A stretch of DNA of 64,000 nt from Enterobacter oligotrophicus (lineage in GTDB: Bacteria; Pseudomonadota; Gammaproteobacteria; Enterobacterales; Enterobacteriaceae). This document shows positions 33,492-42,060 of this stretch, one piece after another (within the stretch, counting starts at the first letter, position 1; every line of letters begins with the position of its first letter). A program made the position numbers and the translations under genes. The notes under the pieces are model-generated. The model was not told the DNA's origin. It made no database searches and saw only the letters and a program-made list of their open reading frames with translations. Location of the stretch: the NCBI RefSeq assembly GCF_009176645.1, contig NZ_AP019007.1, forward strand, positions 1,054,001 through 1,118,000. The letters run 5' to 3'.

Positions 33492-33659
33492 AACTTAACT
33501 TTTCACTCATTTACCTAACATAACAAAAATGTATTGTTGATCACTATTTTTGAGACTCGTCACAGGATGTAACTATTGTGTGGCCTTGATCTCGTTTTCT
33601 TTGCGCTCGTTACATAGAATGTGCACGGAAATTAAACCTGCCTCAAATTTGGAGCAAAT

Positions 33660-34847
33660 ATGGACCGCGTCCTTCATTTTGTCCTGGCACTTGTTGTCGT
33701 TACTGCGCTTGCGTTACTGGTCAGCCATGACCGTAAAAAAATCCGCATTCGCTATGTTGTTCAGCTTCTTGTTATTGAAGTTTTACTCGCGTGGTTCTTC
33801 CTGAACTCCAACGTGGGGCTCGGCTTCGTAAAAGGCTTCTCCGAAATGTTCGAAAAACTGCTCGGATTCGCCAACGAAGGGACTAACTTCGTCTTTGGCA
33901 GTATGAACGATCAAGGTCTGGCATTCTTCTTCCTGAAAGTGCTGTGCCCAATCGTGTTCATCTCTGCGCTGATCGGTATTCTGCAGCACATCCGTGTTCT
34001 GCCTGTCATTATTCGCGCTATCGGTACTGTGCTGTCAAAAGTGAACGGCATGGGTAAGCTGGAATCGTTCAACGCCGTCAGCTCCCTGATCCTGGGCCAG
34101 TCTGAGAACTTTATCGCCTATAAAGACATTCTCGGTAAAATGTCCCGCAACCGCATGTACACCATGGCGGCCACTGCAATGTCTACCGTGTCCATGTCTA
34201 TCGTGGGCGCATACATGACCATGCTGGAGCCAAAATACGTTGTTGCAGCGCTGGTTCTGAACATGTTCAGCACCTTTATCGTGCTGTCGCTGATCAACCC
34301 GTACCGCGTTGATGCCAGTGAAGAGAACATCCAGATGTCAAACCTGCATGAAGGTCAGAGCTTCTTCGAAATGCTGGGTGAATACATTCTGGCAGGCTTC
34401 AAAGTAGCGATTATCGTTGCGGCGATGCTGATCGGCTTTATCGCGCTGATTGCTGCCCTGAACGCCCTGTTCGCGGCAGTTCTGGGTATCTCCTTCCAGG
34501 GCATCCTGGGTTACATCTTCTACCCGATTGCCTGGGTAATGGGTGTTCCGGCAAGCGAAGCGCTGCAGGTGGGCAGTATTATGGCAACCAAACTGGTTTC
34601 TAACGAATTCGTGGCCATGATGGATCTGCAGAAAATTGCCAGCACGCTCTCTCCACGTGCGGAAGGCATCCTCTCTGTGTTCCTGGTTTCCTTCGCAAAC
34701 TTCTCTTCCATCGGTATTATCGCCGGTGCGATTAAAGGTCTGAACGAAGAGCAGGGTAACGTGGTCTCACGCTTCGGCCTGAAACTGGTATACGGTTCTA
34801 CGCTGGTGAGCATTCTGTCTGCTTCTATCGCGGCACTGGTACTGTAA
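33660..34847 (+). CDS. nupC: Nucleoside/proton symporter NupC
   Basis: NupC imports pyrimidine and adenine nucleosides with protons. The 395-residue concentrative nucleoside transporter contains the nucleoside-binding stretch [15 protein letters not shown] and the second repeat [18 protein letters not shown]. It is five residues shorter than E. coli NupC because of a small gap in the loop [14 protein letters not shown]. The start is ATG at 33660. A strong terminator follows. Confidence 0.96.
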   Translation: MDRVLHFVLALVVVTALALLVSHDRKKIRIRYVVQLLVIEVLLAWFFLNSNVGLGFVKGFSEMFEKLLGFANEGTNFVFGSMNDQGLAFFFLKVLCPIVFISALIGILQHIRVLPVIIRAIGTVLSKVNGMGKLESFNAVSSLILGQSENFIAYKDILGKMSRNRMYTMAATAMSTVSMSIVGAYMTMLEPKYVVAALVLNMFSTFIVLSLINPYRVDASEENIQMSNLHEGQSFFEMLGEYILAGFKVAIIVAAMLIGFIALIAALNALFAAVLGISFQGILGYIFYPIAWVMGVPASEALQVGSIMATKLVSNEFVAMMDLQKIASTLSPRAEGILSVFLVSFANFSSIGIIAGAIKGLNEEQGNVVSRFGLKLVYGSTLVSILSASIAALVL

Positions 34848-34863
34848 TTCAGACTGCTAAACG

Positions 34864-34893
34864 AAAACCGGGAGCCGTTCGCTCCCGGTTTTT
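34864..34893. terminator. Terminator of nupC
   Basis: The stem aaccgggagc/gctcccggtt is followed by a seven-T run. The pdeA stop immediately follows at 34894. Confidence 0.9.
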
Positions 34894-37083
34894 TTATGCC
34901 TGCAGGACGCTGAGCGGCATGGGTTTACCTATCAGATACCCTTGCAGATAATCCACTCCGAACCGGAGCAGCATCTCGCGTTGCTCGGGCGTTTCCACAA
35001 ATTCAGCCACCACGCAAAGTGATTTGGTTTTTGCCAGATTGCAAATAGACTGCACAATCATCGCATCCATGTTGTCTGTGCAGATGTCCTTCACGAAGCA
35101 GCCATCGATCTTGATGATATCAGCCTGCAGACGCTTGAGGCGCTCGTAGTTGGCGTATCCTGTGCCAAAATCATCAATCGCGATACGGAAACCGTAATCC
35201 CGCAGCTGCTGGATATTTTTAATGCTCGGCCCCGAATTTGAAAAAGCCTGTTCTTCGGTAACCTCAATGACCACGGCCTGTGGTGGTACGCCATAGCGTT
35301 CAAACAGCGCGATAATTTCAGCGGCAATCTCTTTTTGCATCAGCGTCAGCGGCATCAGATTGACGGAAAAACGGGTTCCGGGATGCGTTGACGGATTATC
35401 ACGCAGCCACGTCAGTAAGCTCTGTACCACGCTGATATCGAAACGATGGCTCAGGTTAAACTGTGCAATTAACGGGATAAACCGATCGGGAGTGATGATC
35501 TCGCCATCACTTTCAAGGCGCGAAAGAATTTCGTAGTACCCTTCCCCGTCCGCGTTCTGGATCGGCTGGGCATAAAGATGGATGCCGTCAGCATCAAGAG
35601 CGCGTTTGATACGCCCCAGCATCAGTACCCTGTCCGTCGTTTGCCCGGAAACATCCTCAAGACTGTTGGTCAATGCCAGGACATTGTGCGCCGCGCATGA
35701 CTGCTCGGACAACCAGCTCAGTTGTCCCAGGGTATGGTGCAAGTTGTCACCATTCTCGACTTCCCCCCAGGAGGCACCAAACTCAATATCCAGCCCGGTG
35801 TTATTCCAGAAAATCTTACGGCTGTTCAACTGATCGACAATATATTGCAGGCGCTCTGCGGTTCCTGGACCTAACAGTACCAGCACCAGTTCACTGCCGG
35901 GCAACTGGAAAAGTTTTTCATCCTGCTGGAGTAATGGCTGCAGAGATGCAGTAATCATCCGTTTGCAATGTACCCGCATGAGAATACCGTAATGGCGGCT
36001 TAAAAATTCCAGATTGTCCATCCGCAGGCAGCATACTTTTGCGTCAGGGTGGATTTTCAGGAAAACCTCCAGCGCGCGAATGTTGGGTAACCCTGTCAGC
36101 GGATCGGTGAGCGCCCTCTCCTGCCAGCCCTGCTTCATCCACTCACTTCGCTGGTAGATCCTTGACATATAAAGCAGGCAGATAGCAAAAGAGATCAGCA
36201 CCGACAAAATAAAGGAAAGCGAGTACCCTGACTCCACCCCATTGAGGAAGTTATAGTTATAGGTTAACAGCAGAAGCGCAGATGCAGCCCACAGCAGCGA
36301 GATAAGTGCATAACTCAGACGGCTGATACCCAGCGTAAAAAGAATGAAAATCACTGGCATTAAATAGCCAGCAATAAGAGTTGATTGCATCGGAATGCAA
36401 AGAATTACAACAATAAACATCAGAAGCATCAGCCAACCTAATATAAACAAAGGTTTTTTATTAAGGACAATTGGCTTCACGCTTCGCCGCCAGAATGTTC
36501 TGGCATAACCTGGATTTGTTACCATTCTTAATGGATAATAGAACATCATCGTAAATATCAACGCTGCGCAAATCAGGCTTTGAATATCAACGATGTTATA
36601 AATTGCCGTACCTTCCCCAAAGAAAGTCGAAATCGTCACCGGGAAATCAAATAAGTAACCCGCCAGATACATCGATAATTTAATGCCTGACGGCACCATA
36701 AACCCAAGCCAGAAAATACGAAGCCCGATGTGCTTATTGGGCACACTATGACGCCAGCGCTTGCCCAGCGTCAGACGGAGCATGCCGCAGGCCGCGAATA
36801 CCGGAAAGGTCTGGCAAAACAGCAAAACGAGATGTTGTAGCGGTGCTAAATTAAGATTGTAAATATTAGTGACAGTAAAACTTAACAAAATGGGAATAAT
36901 AGCACGGTAACCAAACAATAAAATAACAGCCAACATGACACTTAACGGTAACCACGCTAAATAGACATCATGCCCGTTAACAATTGCATGCGGAGAAATA
37001 TAACGAGAAAAAGGAACCGCAAAGAGGCATAACGCCAGTGCAATCATAAATATCTTTACATTATTGTCAGTTTTTCTTTTCAT
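34894..37083 (-). CDS. pdeA: Cyclic-di-GMP phosphodiesterase PdeA
   Basis: This is the YfeA/PdeA phosphodiesterase that degrades cyclic-di-GMP at the inner membrane. The 729-residue protein has about eight hydrophobic segments in residues 1-320, a degenerate GGDEF domain (LPGSELVLV in place of GGDEF, so probably inactive), and a C-terminal EAL domain. Catalytic motifs are YEILSRL, VIEVTEEQAF, IDDFGTGYANYERL and AEFVETPEQ, with substrate loop YLQGYLIGKP. I use the ATG at 37083; a TTG one codon earlier is the only alternative. Base composition in the membrane part is A+T-richer than in neighbours. Confidence 0.92.
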   Translation of the reverse strand: MKRKTDNNVKIFMIALALCLFAVPFSRYISPHAIVNGHDVYLAWLPLSVMLAVILLFGYRAIIPILLSFTVTNIYNLNLAPLQHLVLLFCQTFPVFAACGMLRLTLGKRWRHSVPNKHIGLRIFWLGFMVPSGIKLSMYLAGYLFDFPVTISTFFGEGTAIYNIVDIQSLICAALIFTMMFYYPLRMVTNPGYARTFWRRSVKPIVLNKKPLFILGWLMLLMFIVVILCIPMQSTLIAGYLMPVIFILFTLGISRLSYALISLLWAASALLLLTYNYNFLNGVESGYSLSFILSVLISFAICLLYMSRIYQRSEWMKQGWQERALTDPLTGLPNIRALEVFLKIHPDAKVCCLRMDNLEFLSRHYGILMRVHCKRMITASLQPLLQQDEKLFQLPGSELVLVLLGPGTAERLQYIVDQLNSRKIFWNNTGLDIEFGASWGEVENGDNLHHTLGQLSWLSEQSCAAHNVLALTNSLEDVSGQTTDRVLMLGRIKRALDADGIHLYAQPIQNADGEGYYEILSRLESDGEIITPDRFIPLIAQFNLSHRFDISVVQSLLTWLRDNPSTHPGTRFSVNLMPLTLMQKEIAAEIIALFERYGVPPQAVVIEVTEEQAFSNSGPSIKNIQQLRDYGFRIAIDDFGTGYANYERLKRLQADIIKIDGCFVKDICTDNMDAMIVQSICNLAKTKSLCVVAEFVETPEQREMLLRFGVDYLQGYLIGKPMPLSVLQA

Positions 37084-37263
37084 CAAGTTAAAGGATCTAT
37101 TCTACCATTAGTCTCATTGACCGGACGGATAATAGGTTTATTAATTGAGCGAATCAAGTTTCAGTCTACAAATAGACCGTTTTGTTGATTTGGGTTGAGG
37201 TGAGGTATAGAAAACACAGCCCTGATAACCCAAAAGCCAGGAAGCTGTTACAAAGGCATAAAA

Positions 37264-37290
37264 AAACCCCCGTCTTTCGACGGGGGTTCA
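37264..37290 (-). terminator. Terminator of the tRNA-Ala pair
   Basis: Reading leftward, the stem acccccgtc/gacgggggt ends in a run of seven T. It begins a few bases after the second tRNA-Ala. Confidence 0.9.
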
Positions 37291-37295
37291 AATTT

Positions 37296-37371
<76 letters not shown>

Positions 37372-37412
37372 ACATGTTACTTTACCGACCAAACGCTGTT
37401 GGGTTCAGAGTT

Positions 37413-37488
37413 TGGTGGAGCTAAGCGGGATCGAACCGCTGACCTCCTGCATGCCATGCAGGCGCTCTCCCAGCTGAGCTATAGCCCC
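37413..37488 (-). tRNA. alaX: tRNA-Ala (anticodon GGC), promoter-proximal copy
   Basis: This second 76-base copy is nearly identical to the copy at 37296. The differences are compensatory in the anticodon stem (cctgc/gcagg instead of cttgc/gcaag). Anticodon GGC lies at 37453-37455 on the complement. Confidence 0.96.
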
Positions 37489-37705
37489 GTCGTAAAGCTG
37501 TCATGTTGACGGGCGGCATAATATGAATTCCGCTGCTGAGTGTCAACGGCAAAATAAGCCCCGGACTTTCAATCGCTGAAAAATCATGCAAATGAATCAC
37601 TTTGCGAGCCTGCTCGCAGTCAGGAGTTAAGCCTGTCACGTTTTCGTGTAAAACGGTGCTATAAAATGAACCACTAATTAACCCCACGAATATTCAGGAA
37701 ATTGC

Positions 37706-38068
37706 ATGATCAAGGAACGAATGACGCCAGAAGAGTTAGCCCTGCTCACTGGCTATAGCCGCCAGACCATCAATAAATGGGTACGCAAAGAGGGTTGGAT
37801 TACATCGCCAAAACCAGGAGTTCAGGGAGGCAAGGCGCGTCTGGTGCATGTGAATGAAAAAGTTCGGGAGTTTATTCGCAGTGCACGCAGGGCATCAGAA
37901 ACACCTGATATGCCCGATAACGCCTACCATGATGGCTCGCTACATACCTTACTTCTGACACTGGCAAATGAAATGACGCCGGATGAGCAAAAGCAGATGA
38001 CCTCTCTGTTACTGCGCGAAGGGATTACCGGATTGTTGCAACGTTTAGGGATTCGCGACCAAAACTGA
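37706..38068 (+). CDS. yfeC: HTH DNA-binding protein YfeC
   Basis: This 120-residue putative transcription regulator has an N-terminal excisionase/MerR-like helix-turn-helix: MTPEELALLTGYSRQTINKW, followed by VRKEGW. The region PGVQGGKARLVHVNEKV looks like a wing. The C-terminal segment EQKQMTSLLLREGITGLLQR is shared with YfeD next door. No target is known. ATG at 37706. Its stop is one base before the yfeD start, so both are co-translated. Confidence 0.87.
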   Translation: MIKERMTPEELALLTGYSRQTINKWVRKEGWITSPKPGVQGGKARLVHVNEKVREFIRSARRASETPDMPDNAYHDGSLHTLLLTLANEMTPDEQKQMTSLLLREGITGLLQRLGIRDQN

Positions 38069-38069
38069 C

Positions 38070-38456
38070 ATGAAAAGATTACGCAGTAAAATGACCACGG
38101 AAGAGCTGGCTGATAGTCTGGGTGTCGCCAGGCAAACCGTAAACCGCTGGATACGCCAGAAAGGATGGAAAACAGAGGGCATTAACGGTGTGAAAGGCGG
38201 ACGCGCCCGGCTGATTCATATTGATGCGCGAGTCAAAGAGCACATTATGAATCTTCCTGCCATTCGTAACCGTCAGGCAATTTACCAGTTGGCTGAATCC
38301 CCTTCCCTCTATGGAGAACCGGCATCGTCGAACCTGCTCCCGCAAATCATCGACTCGCTGGAGAATATGACCCCACTCGAACAGGAGCGCCTTCACGTAT
38401 TGCTGAAGCGGGAAGGTGTACAAGGCTTTCTTGTGCGTCTCGGGATTGCGGAATAA
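38070..38456 (+). CDS. yfeD: HTH DNA-binding protein YfeD
   Basis: This 128-residue paralogue of YfeC has the same layout: helix-turn-helix MTTEELADSLGVARQTVNRW, wing GVKGGRARLIHIDARV, and the C-terminal helix LEQERLHVLLKREGVQGFLV. It starts at 38070, one base after yfeC. As with YfeC the regulated genes are unknown; heterodimer formation is an inference from the tandem arrangement. Confidence 0.87.
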   Translation: MKRLRSKMTTEELADSLGVARQTVNRWIRQKGWKTEGINGVKGGRARLIHIDARVKEHIMNLPAIRNRQAIYQLAESPSLYGEPASSNLLPQIIDSLENMTPLEQERLHVLLKREGVQGFLVRLGIAE

Positions 38457-38467
38457 CACACATAAAA

Positions 38468-38492
38468 AACGGCAGGTCACCCTGCCGTTATT
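38468..38492. terminator. Terminator between yfeD and gltX
   Basis: The stem aacggcagg/cctgccgtt with loop tcac has an A run on the left and a T-rich right side. It lies between the convergent yfeD and gltX and can serve both. Confidence 0.85.
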
Positions 38493-38508
38493 CTTATCTG
38501 GCGTTTAA

Positions 38509-39924
38509 TTACTGCTGGCTTTCACGATCGGCAATAAAGCCCAGCGCCTTATTGATACGCGCCACGCTGCGTGATTTACCGATGGCATGTACGGTAACAT
38601 CCAGCGCCGGGGATTGACCCGCGCCCGTCACCGCAACGCGCAATGGCATACCCACTTTGCCCATCCCGACTTCCAGCTCATCCGCCGTCGCCTGGATCGC
38701 ATGATGCACATTCTCAGCGGTCCATTCCGTAATGGCAGCCAGCTTATCACGGACCACTTCCAGCGGCTGACGCGCAACCGGACGCAGGTGTTTTTTCGCC
38801 GCGTCAGCATCGAATTCGTCAAACTCTTCATAGAAGTAGCGGCAGCTTTCGGCGATTTCTTTCAGCGTCTTGCAACGCTCGCCGAGCAGTTTCACCAGCT
38901 CCGCCAGCTCAGGGCCGGTACGGGTATCAATATTTGCCTGCTCAATGTGCCACTGCAGATACGTCGCCACATATTCCGGCGGCATGGTATTGATGTAGTG
39001 GTGGTTCAGCCACAGCAGCTTATCGGTGTTGAACGCGCTGGCAGATTTGCTCACGGAGTTCAGAGAGAACAGATTGATCATCTCTTCGCGGCTGAAGATC
39101 TCCTGGTCACCGTGGGCCCAGCCCAGACGCACCAGGTAGTTCAGCAGTGCTTCCGGCAGATAGCCATCATCACGGTATTGCATCACGCTCACTGCGCCAT
39201 GACGCTTGGACAGTTTTTTACCGTCATCACCGTTGATCATGGAAACGTGCGCGTACACAGGCACTGGCGCATTTAAGGCTTTCAGAATGTTGATCTGGCG
39301 CGGAGTGTTGTTGATATGGTCTTCACCACGAATAACGTGGGTAATTTCCATATCCCAGTCGTCAACCACAACGCAGAAGTTATAGGTTGGAGAACCGTCG
39401 GTACGGCGGATGATCAGGTCGTCCAGCTCCTGATTGCTGAATTCGATCGGGCCACGGATCTGGTCATCAAAGATCACAGAACCTTCCTGCGGGTTGGCAA
39501 AACGCACCACGCAAGGCTCATCAGCTGCGTGCTCGCTATGATCGTGGCGGCAGCGGCCGTCGTAGCGAGGTTTTTCGCCTTTTGCCATCTGCTCTTCACG
39601 CAGAGCATCCAGACGCTCTTTGGAGCAATAGCATTTATAGGCAGAGCCTGCCACCAGCATCTCGTCAATCACGGCGTTATAACGGTCAAAACGTTTGGTC
39701 TGGAAGTACGGACCTTCGTCCCACTCCAGATTCAGCCAGTTCATACCATCCATAATGGCTTCGATTGCTTCCGGCGTAGAGCGCTCAAGATCGGTGTCTT
39801 CAATACGCAGCACGAACTCACCTTTGTTGTGGCGTGCAAAAAGCCAGGAATAGAGAGCAGTACGTGCACCACCGACGTGCAAATAGCCAGTCGGGCTCGG
39901 CGCGAAGCGAGTTTTGATTTTCAT
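38509..39924 (-). CDS. gltX: Glutamyl-tRNA synthetase GltX
   Basis: GltX charges tRNA-Glu. The 471-residue class I synthetase has the HIGH-type motif [17 protein letters not shown] at the N-terminus and the KMSKS-type motif KLSKRHG near residue 237. A zinc-binding segment [15 protein letters not shown] runs to GRCRHDHS in between. Length is the same as in E. coli. It is divergent from the tRNA-Val/Lys cluster and its start is ATG at 39924. Confidence 0.97.
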   Translation of the reverse strand: MKIKTRFAPSPTGYLHVGGARTALYSWLFARHNKGEFVLRIEDTDLERSTPEAIEAIMDGMNWLNLEWDEGPYFQTKRFDRYNAVIDEMLVAGSAYKCYCSKERLDALREEQMAKGEKPRYDGRCRHDHSEHAADEPCVVRFANPQEGSVIFDDQIRGPIEFSNQELDDLIIRRTDGSPTYNFCVVVDDWDMEITHVIRGEDHINNTPRQINILKALNAPVPVYAHVSMINGDDGKKLSKRHGAVSVMQYRDDGYLPEALLNYLVRLGWAHGDQEIFSREEMINLFSLNSVSKSASAFNTDKLLWLNHHYINTMPPEYVATYLQWHIEQANIDTRTGPELAELVKLLGERCKTLKEIAESCRYFYEEFDEFDADAAKKHLRPVARQPLEVVRDKLAAITEWTAENVHHAIQATADELEVGMGKVGMPLRVAVTGAGQSPALDVTVHAIGKSRSVARINKALGFIADRESQQ

Positions 39925-40137
39925 GAAATGGCCTTACGTTATAAAGATGCCGGCAATCGGCAAATCCTGGGGAAAAAACAATGGGCAATATTCTATCACT
40001 GTGAGGCGAATCCTCAATGTTGTTCCCTGTATCTGGCTTGAGTTTACTATTTTTGTTTAGAAATCATGCGTCACAGCCTGTTTCACGATCGTTTTGTTTA
40101 ATTTTACGACGAACGAATAAAAACTTTAGAAAATGCG

Positions 40138-40165
40138 TTGACTCATTTTCAACTCTCCCTATAAT
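40138..40165 (+). promoter_or_regulatory. Promoter of the Val-Val-Val-Lys tRNA operon
   Basis: TTGACT (40138-40143), a 16-base spacer and TATAAT (40160-40165) are followed by a G+C-rich discriminator (gcgactcc), as expected of a stringently controlled tRNA promoter. The first tRNA begins at 40183. Confidence 0.85.
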
Positions 40166-40182
40166 GCGACTCCACACAGCGG

Positions 40183-40258
40183 GGGTGATTAGCTCAGTTG
40201 GTAGAGCATCTCCTTTACACGGAGGGGGTCGGCGGTTCGAGCCCGTCATCACCCACCA
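40183..40258 (+). tRNA. valU: tRNA-Val (anticodon TAC), copy 1
   Basis: This 76-base cloverleaf has encoded CCA, acceptor stem gggtgat/atcaccc, anticodon tac at 40216-40218, and T arm ggcggttcgagcccgtc. It is the first of three near-identical tandem copies. Confidence 0.97.
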
Positions 40259-40300
40259 TCTACTTTAAGTAGGCTCGCAGTGTAGATAAGTATTGAGATT

Positions 40301-40376
40301 GGGCGATTAGCTCAGTTGGTAGAGCATCTCCTTTACACGGAGGGGGTCGGCGGTTCGAGCCCGTCATCGCCCACCA
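40301..40376 (+). tRNA. valX: tRNA-Val (anticodon TAC), copy 2
   Basis: This copy matches copy 1 except in the acceptor stem (gggcgat/atcgccc), a compensatory change. Anticodon tac is at 40334-40336. It is separated from copy 1 by 42 bases. Confidence 0.97.
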
Positions 40377-40405
40377 TTCTCACCTTATCGCAGCAGTTCC
40401 GAAAT

Positions 40406-40481
40406 GGGCGATTAGCTCAGTTGGTAGAGCATCTCCTTTACACGGAGGGGGTCGGCGGTTCGAGCCCGTCATCGCCCACCA
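40406..40481 (+). tRNA. valY: tRNA-Val (anticodon TAC), copy 3
   Basis: This copy is identical to copy 2. Anticodon tac is at 40439-40441. It lies four bases before the tRNA-Lys. Confidence 0.97.
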
Positions 40482-40485
40482 TTTC

Positions 40486-40561
40486 GGGTCGTTAGCTCAG
40501 TTGGTAGAGCAGTTGACTTTTAATCAATTGGTCGCAGGTTCGAATCCTGCACGACCCACCA
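40486..40561 (+). tRNA. lysV: tRNA-Lys (anticodon TTT)
   Basis: This 76-base cloverleaf has acceptor stem gggtcgt/acgaccc, anticodon ttt at 40519-40521 and encoded CCA. It is the last gene of the tRNA operon, followed at once by a terminator. Confidence 0.97.
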
Positions 40562-40565
40562 ATGT

Positions 40566-40592
40566 AAAAAAGCGCCCTAAAGGCGCTTTTTT
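40566..40592 (+). terminator. Terminator of the tRNA operon
   Basis: The stem agcgcc/ggcgct encloses ctaaa, with A and T runs outside. It starts five bases after tRNA-Lys. Confidence 0.92.
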
Positions 40593-40641
40593 GCTATCTG
40601 CAGTTCCCATACTCTCCCGCGACGCTTTCTGCATACAACAC

Positions 40642-40668
40642 TCAAGCTATTCCGTTCCGAGCCGATAC
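40642..40668 (+). promoter_or_regulatory. Sigma-28 (FliA)-type flagellar promoter
   Basis: TCAAGCTA, exactly 11 bases, then GCCGATAC. This resembles the FliA consensus (TAAAGTTT or TCAAG..., N11, GCCGATAA), with seven of eight -10 bases matching. It lies 30 bases before the ATG of the flxA-like gene at 40698. Confidence 0.72.
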
Positions 40669-40697
40669 CTCTGTTTTATGGCGAAAAGGATCTCAAT

Positions 40698-41039
40698 ATG
40701 ATAACCCTCAAGGCAGTATCGCTGTCAGCGATGGAAATCGGCAGTGTGGATAACAGTTCTGGCGGCAACGATATTGCCTCCCAGATTAACCGACTGACCA
40801 AACAGATTACGAAAGTCACCCAGCAGCTCAAAGAAGTGGCAATGGGTGATGCCACGGCAGAAGAGAAGCAAAAGCAGCAGGAGTTACTCGAATCCCAGCT
40901 GGCCATGCTGCAGGCACAGCTGGCGCAATTGCAGCGCCAGCAGGCAGAAGAGGCAGCGCCAAAGCAGACCACCACTCAGTCCGCTGCGGAAGGCGTTAAC
41001 AAACCGTCCGCTGACCATCAGATTGATATTTATATTTGA
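40698..41039 (+). CDS. FlxA-like coiled-coil protein
   Basis: This 113-residue protein starts [15 protein letters not shown]. The centre (about residues 30-90) is a coiled coil very rich in Gln, Leu and Glu, and the protein ends in IDIYI, recalling the VDIYI end of E. coli FlxA, a FliA-controlled protein of unknown function carried in the Qin prophage. There is no signal peptide or membrane segment. An aaagga ribosome site precedes the ATG. A sigma-28-type promoter lies just upstream. Its last 10 bases overlap the 3' end of the convergent yfeR. In E. coli this spot holds xap genes instead. Confidence 0.8.
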   Translation: MITLKAVSLSAMEIGSVDNSSGGNDIASQINRLTKQITKVTQQLKEVAMGDATAEEKQKQQELLESQLAMLQAQLAQLQRQQAEEAAPKQTTTQSAAEGVNKPSADHQIDIYI

Positions 41040-41971
41040 TCGCTCCCACTGCTAAACAGCGGATCGCGTGTGCGGGCTTCCATTAGCCGCTGAGCCTGCA
41101 TACGCACCACGTCCCAGCACGCATTCGCCGCCCCCGAAAGCGAGCGATTTTTACGCCGTACCAGCATCAGCTGACGCTCGATGCAGGGTACAAATCGCTT
41201 CACCGTTAAACGGCTTCCCTGTGGCAGAGGTAACGCCAGCGCCGGAAGCACGCTGATCCCAATCCCCGCTTCGACCATAGGAAACAGCGTCGCCGGATGC
41301 CCAATCTCCTGCACGATAGTTGCCTGAACGCCTTGCGCAACCAGGGCAGCATCGATCAGCGGGCGGCTCCCCGACGCGTAATCCTGTAATACCAGGTTCG
41401 CCCCCTGGAGTAACTGCCAGTTCACCTCCGGCAACATGGCCAGAGGATCGTCATCGCGACACAACAGCAGAAACGGTTCTGAAAGAACAATTTCGCACGC
41501 AAGATCGCTCACCGGGCCAGGATCGATAACAATACCGAAATCCACATCACCCTGACGAATGCTCTCCAGCACCCACTGCTGCGGTCTGTCGTGCAGGACA
41601 AAATCAATATCAGGATAGAGGTGGTTACTCTCGGCAATACACTGGGGAATAAGATGCGCAGATATCGTCTGGCTCGCCGCCACCCTTACGGTGCCGGAAA
41701 GCTGTTGCCCGAGCCGCCCCACATCCCTGAGCGTGCTGTTGAGTTCATCCAGCAGCCTCTCCAGGCGCGTCGCCAGTTGCTGCCCCGCTTCGGTAAGCAC
41801 CACTTCACGCGTGGTTCTGTCGAGCAGTTTCACACCGGTCTGGCTTTCAAGCTCTTTGACACTGTGACTGACAGCAGACTGGCTAAGCCCAATCATCTCC
41901 CCCGCCCGGCTAAAGCTGCGGGCCTGGGCGACGGTAACAAACACGCGAAGCTGACGTAGAGAATAATTCAT
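41030..41971 (-). CDS. yfeR: LysR-type transcriptional regulator YfeR
   Basis: This 313-residue LysR-family regulator has an N-terminal winged helix-turn-helix ([20 protein letters not shown] then [15 protein letters not shown]) and a substrate-binding domain from about residue 90. It is divergent from yfeH across 89 bases, the usual arrangement of LysR regulators and their target. In Salmonella YfeR was linked to osmolarity and yfeH control. It overlaps the flxA-like gene by 10 bases at the 3' end. Confidence 0.93.
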   Translation of the reverse strand: MNYSLRQLRVFVTVAQARSFSRAGEMIGLSQSAVSHSVKELESQTGVKLLDRTTREVVLTEAGQQLATRLERLLDELNSTLRDVGRLGQQLSGTVRVAASQTISAHLIPQCIAESNHLYPDIDFVLHDRPQQWVLESIRQGDVDFGIVIDPGPVSDLACEIVLSEPFLLLCRDDDPLAMLPEVNWQLLQGANLVLQDYASGSRPLIDAALVAQGVQATIVQEIGHPATLFPMVEAGIGISVLPALALPLPQGSRLTVKRFVPCIERQLMLVRRKNRSLSGAANACWDVVRMQAQRLMEARTRDPLFSSGSDQI

Positions 41972-41979
41972 CTGTTTAA

Positions 41980-42011
41980 TTCATGAATGGATGCAATAAA
42001 TCGATTTTATT
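41980..42011. promoter_or_regulatory. Candidate LysR operators between yfeR and yfeH
   Basis: Two palindromes occur in the 89-base divergent gap: ttcatgaa at 41980-41987 and aataaatcgattttatt at 41995-42011, the second matching the T-N11-A style of LysR boxes. They are likely targets of YfeR. Confidence 0.5.
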
Positions 42012-42060
42012 TCTCAAACGGAAGAAAGCACAATAGCGGCATCTGTTTTCAGGAGTGATT

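Noticed and set aside
37421..37687. 88-codon open frame on the minus strand across tRNA-Ala
   Set aside because: Its C-terminal GYSSAGRAP-type sequence is the usual false translation of tRNA DNA.
40017..40268. Open frames over the tRNA-Val and tRNA-Lys genes (also 40501-40701)
   Set aside because: They are translations of tRNA sequence and lack ribosome sites.
40183..40481. Three evenly spaced near-identical units resembling a repeat array
   Set aside because: They are three tRNA-Val genes, not a CRISPR or other repeat array.
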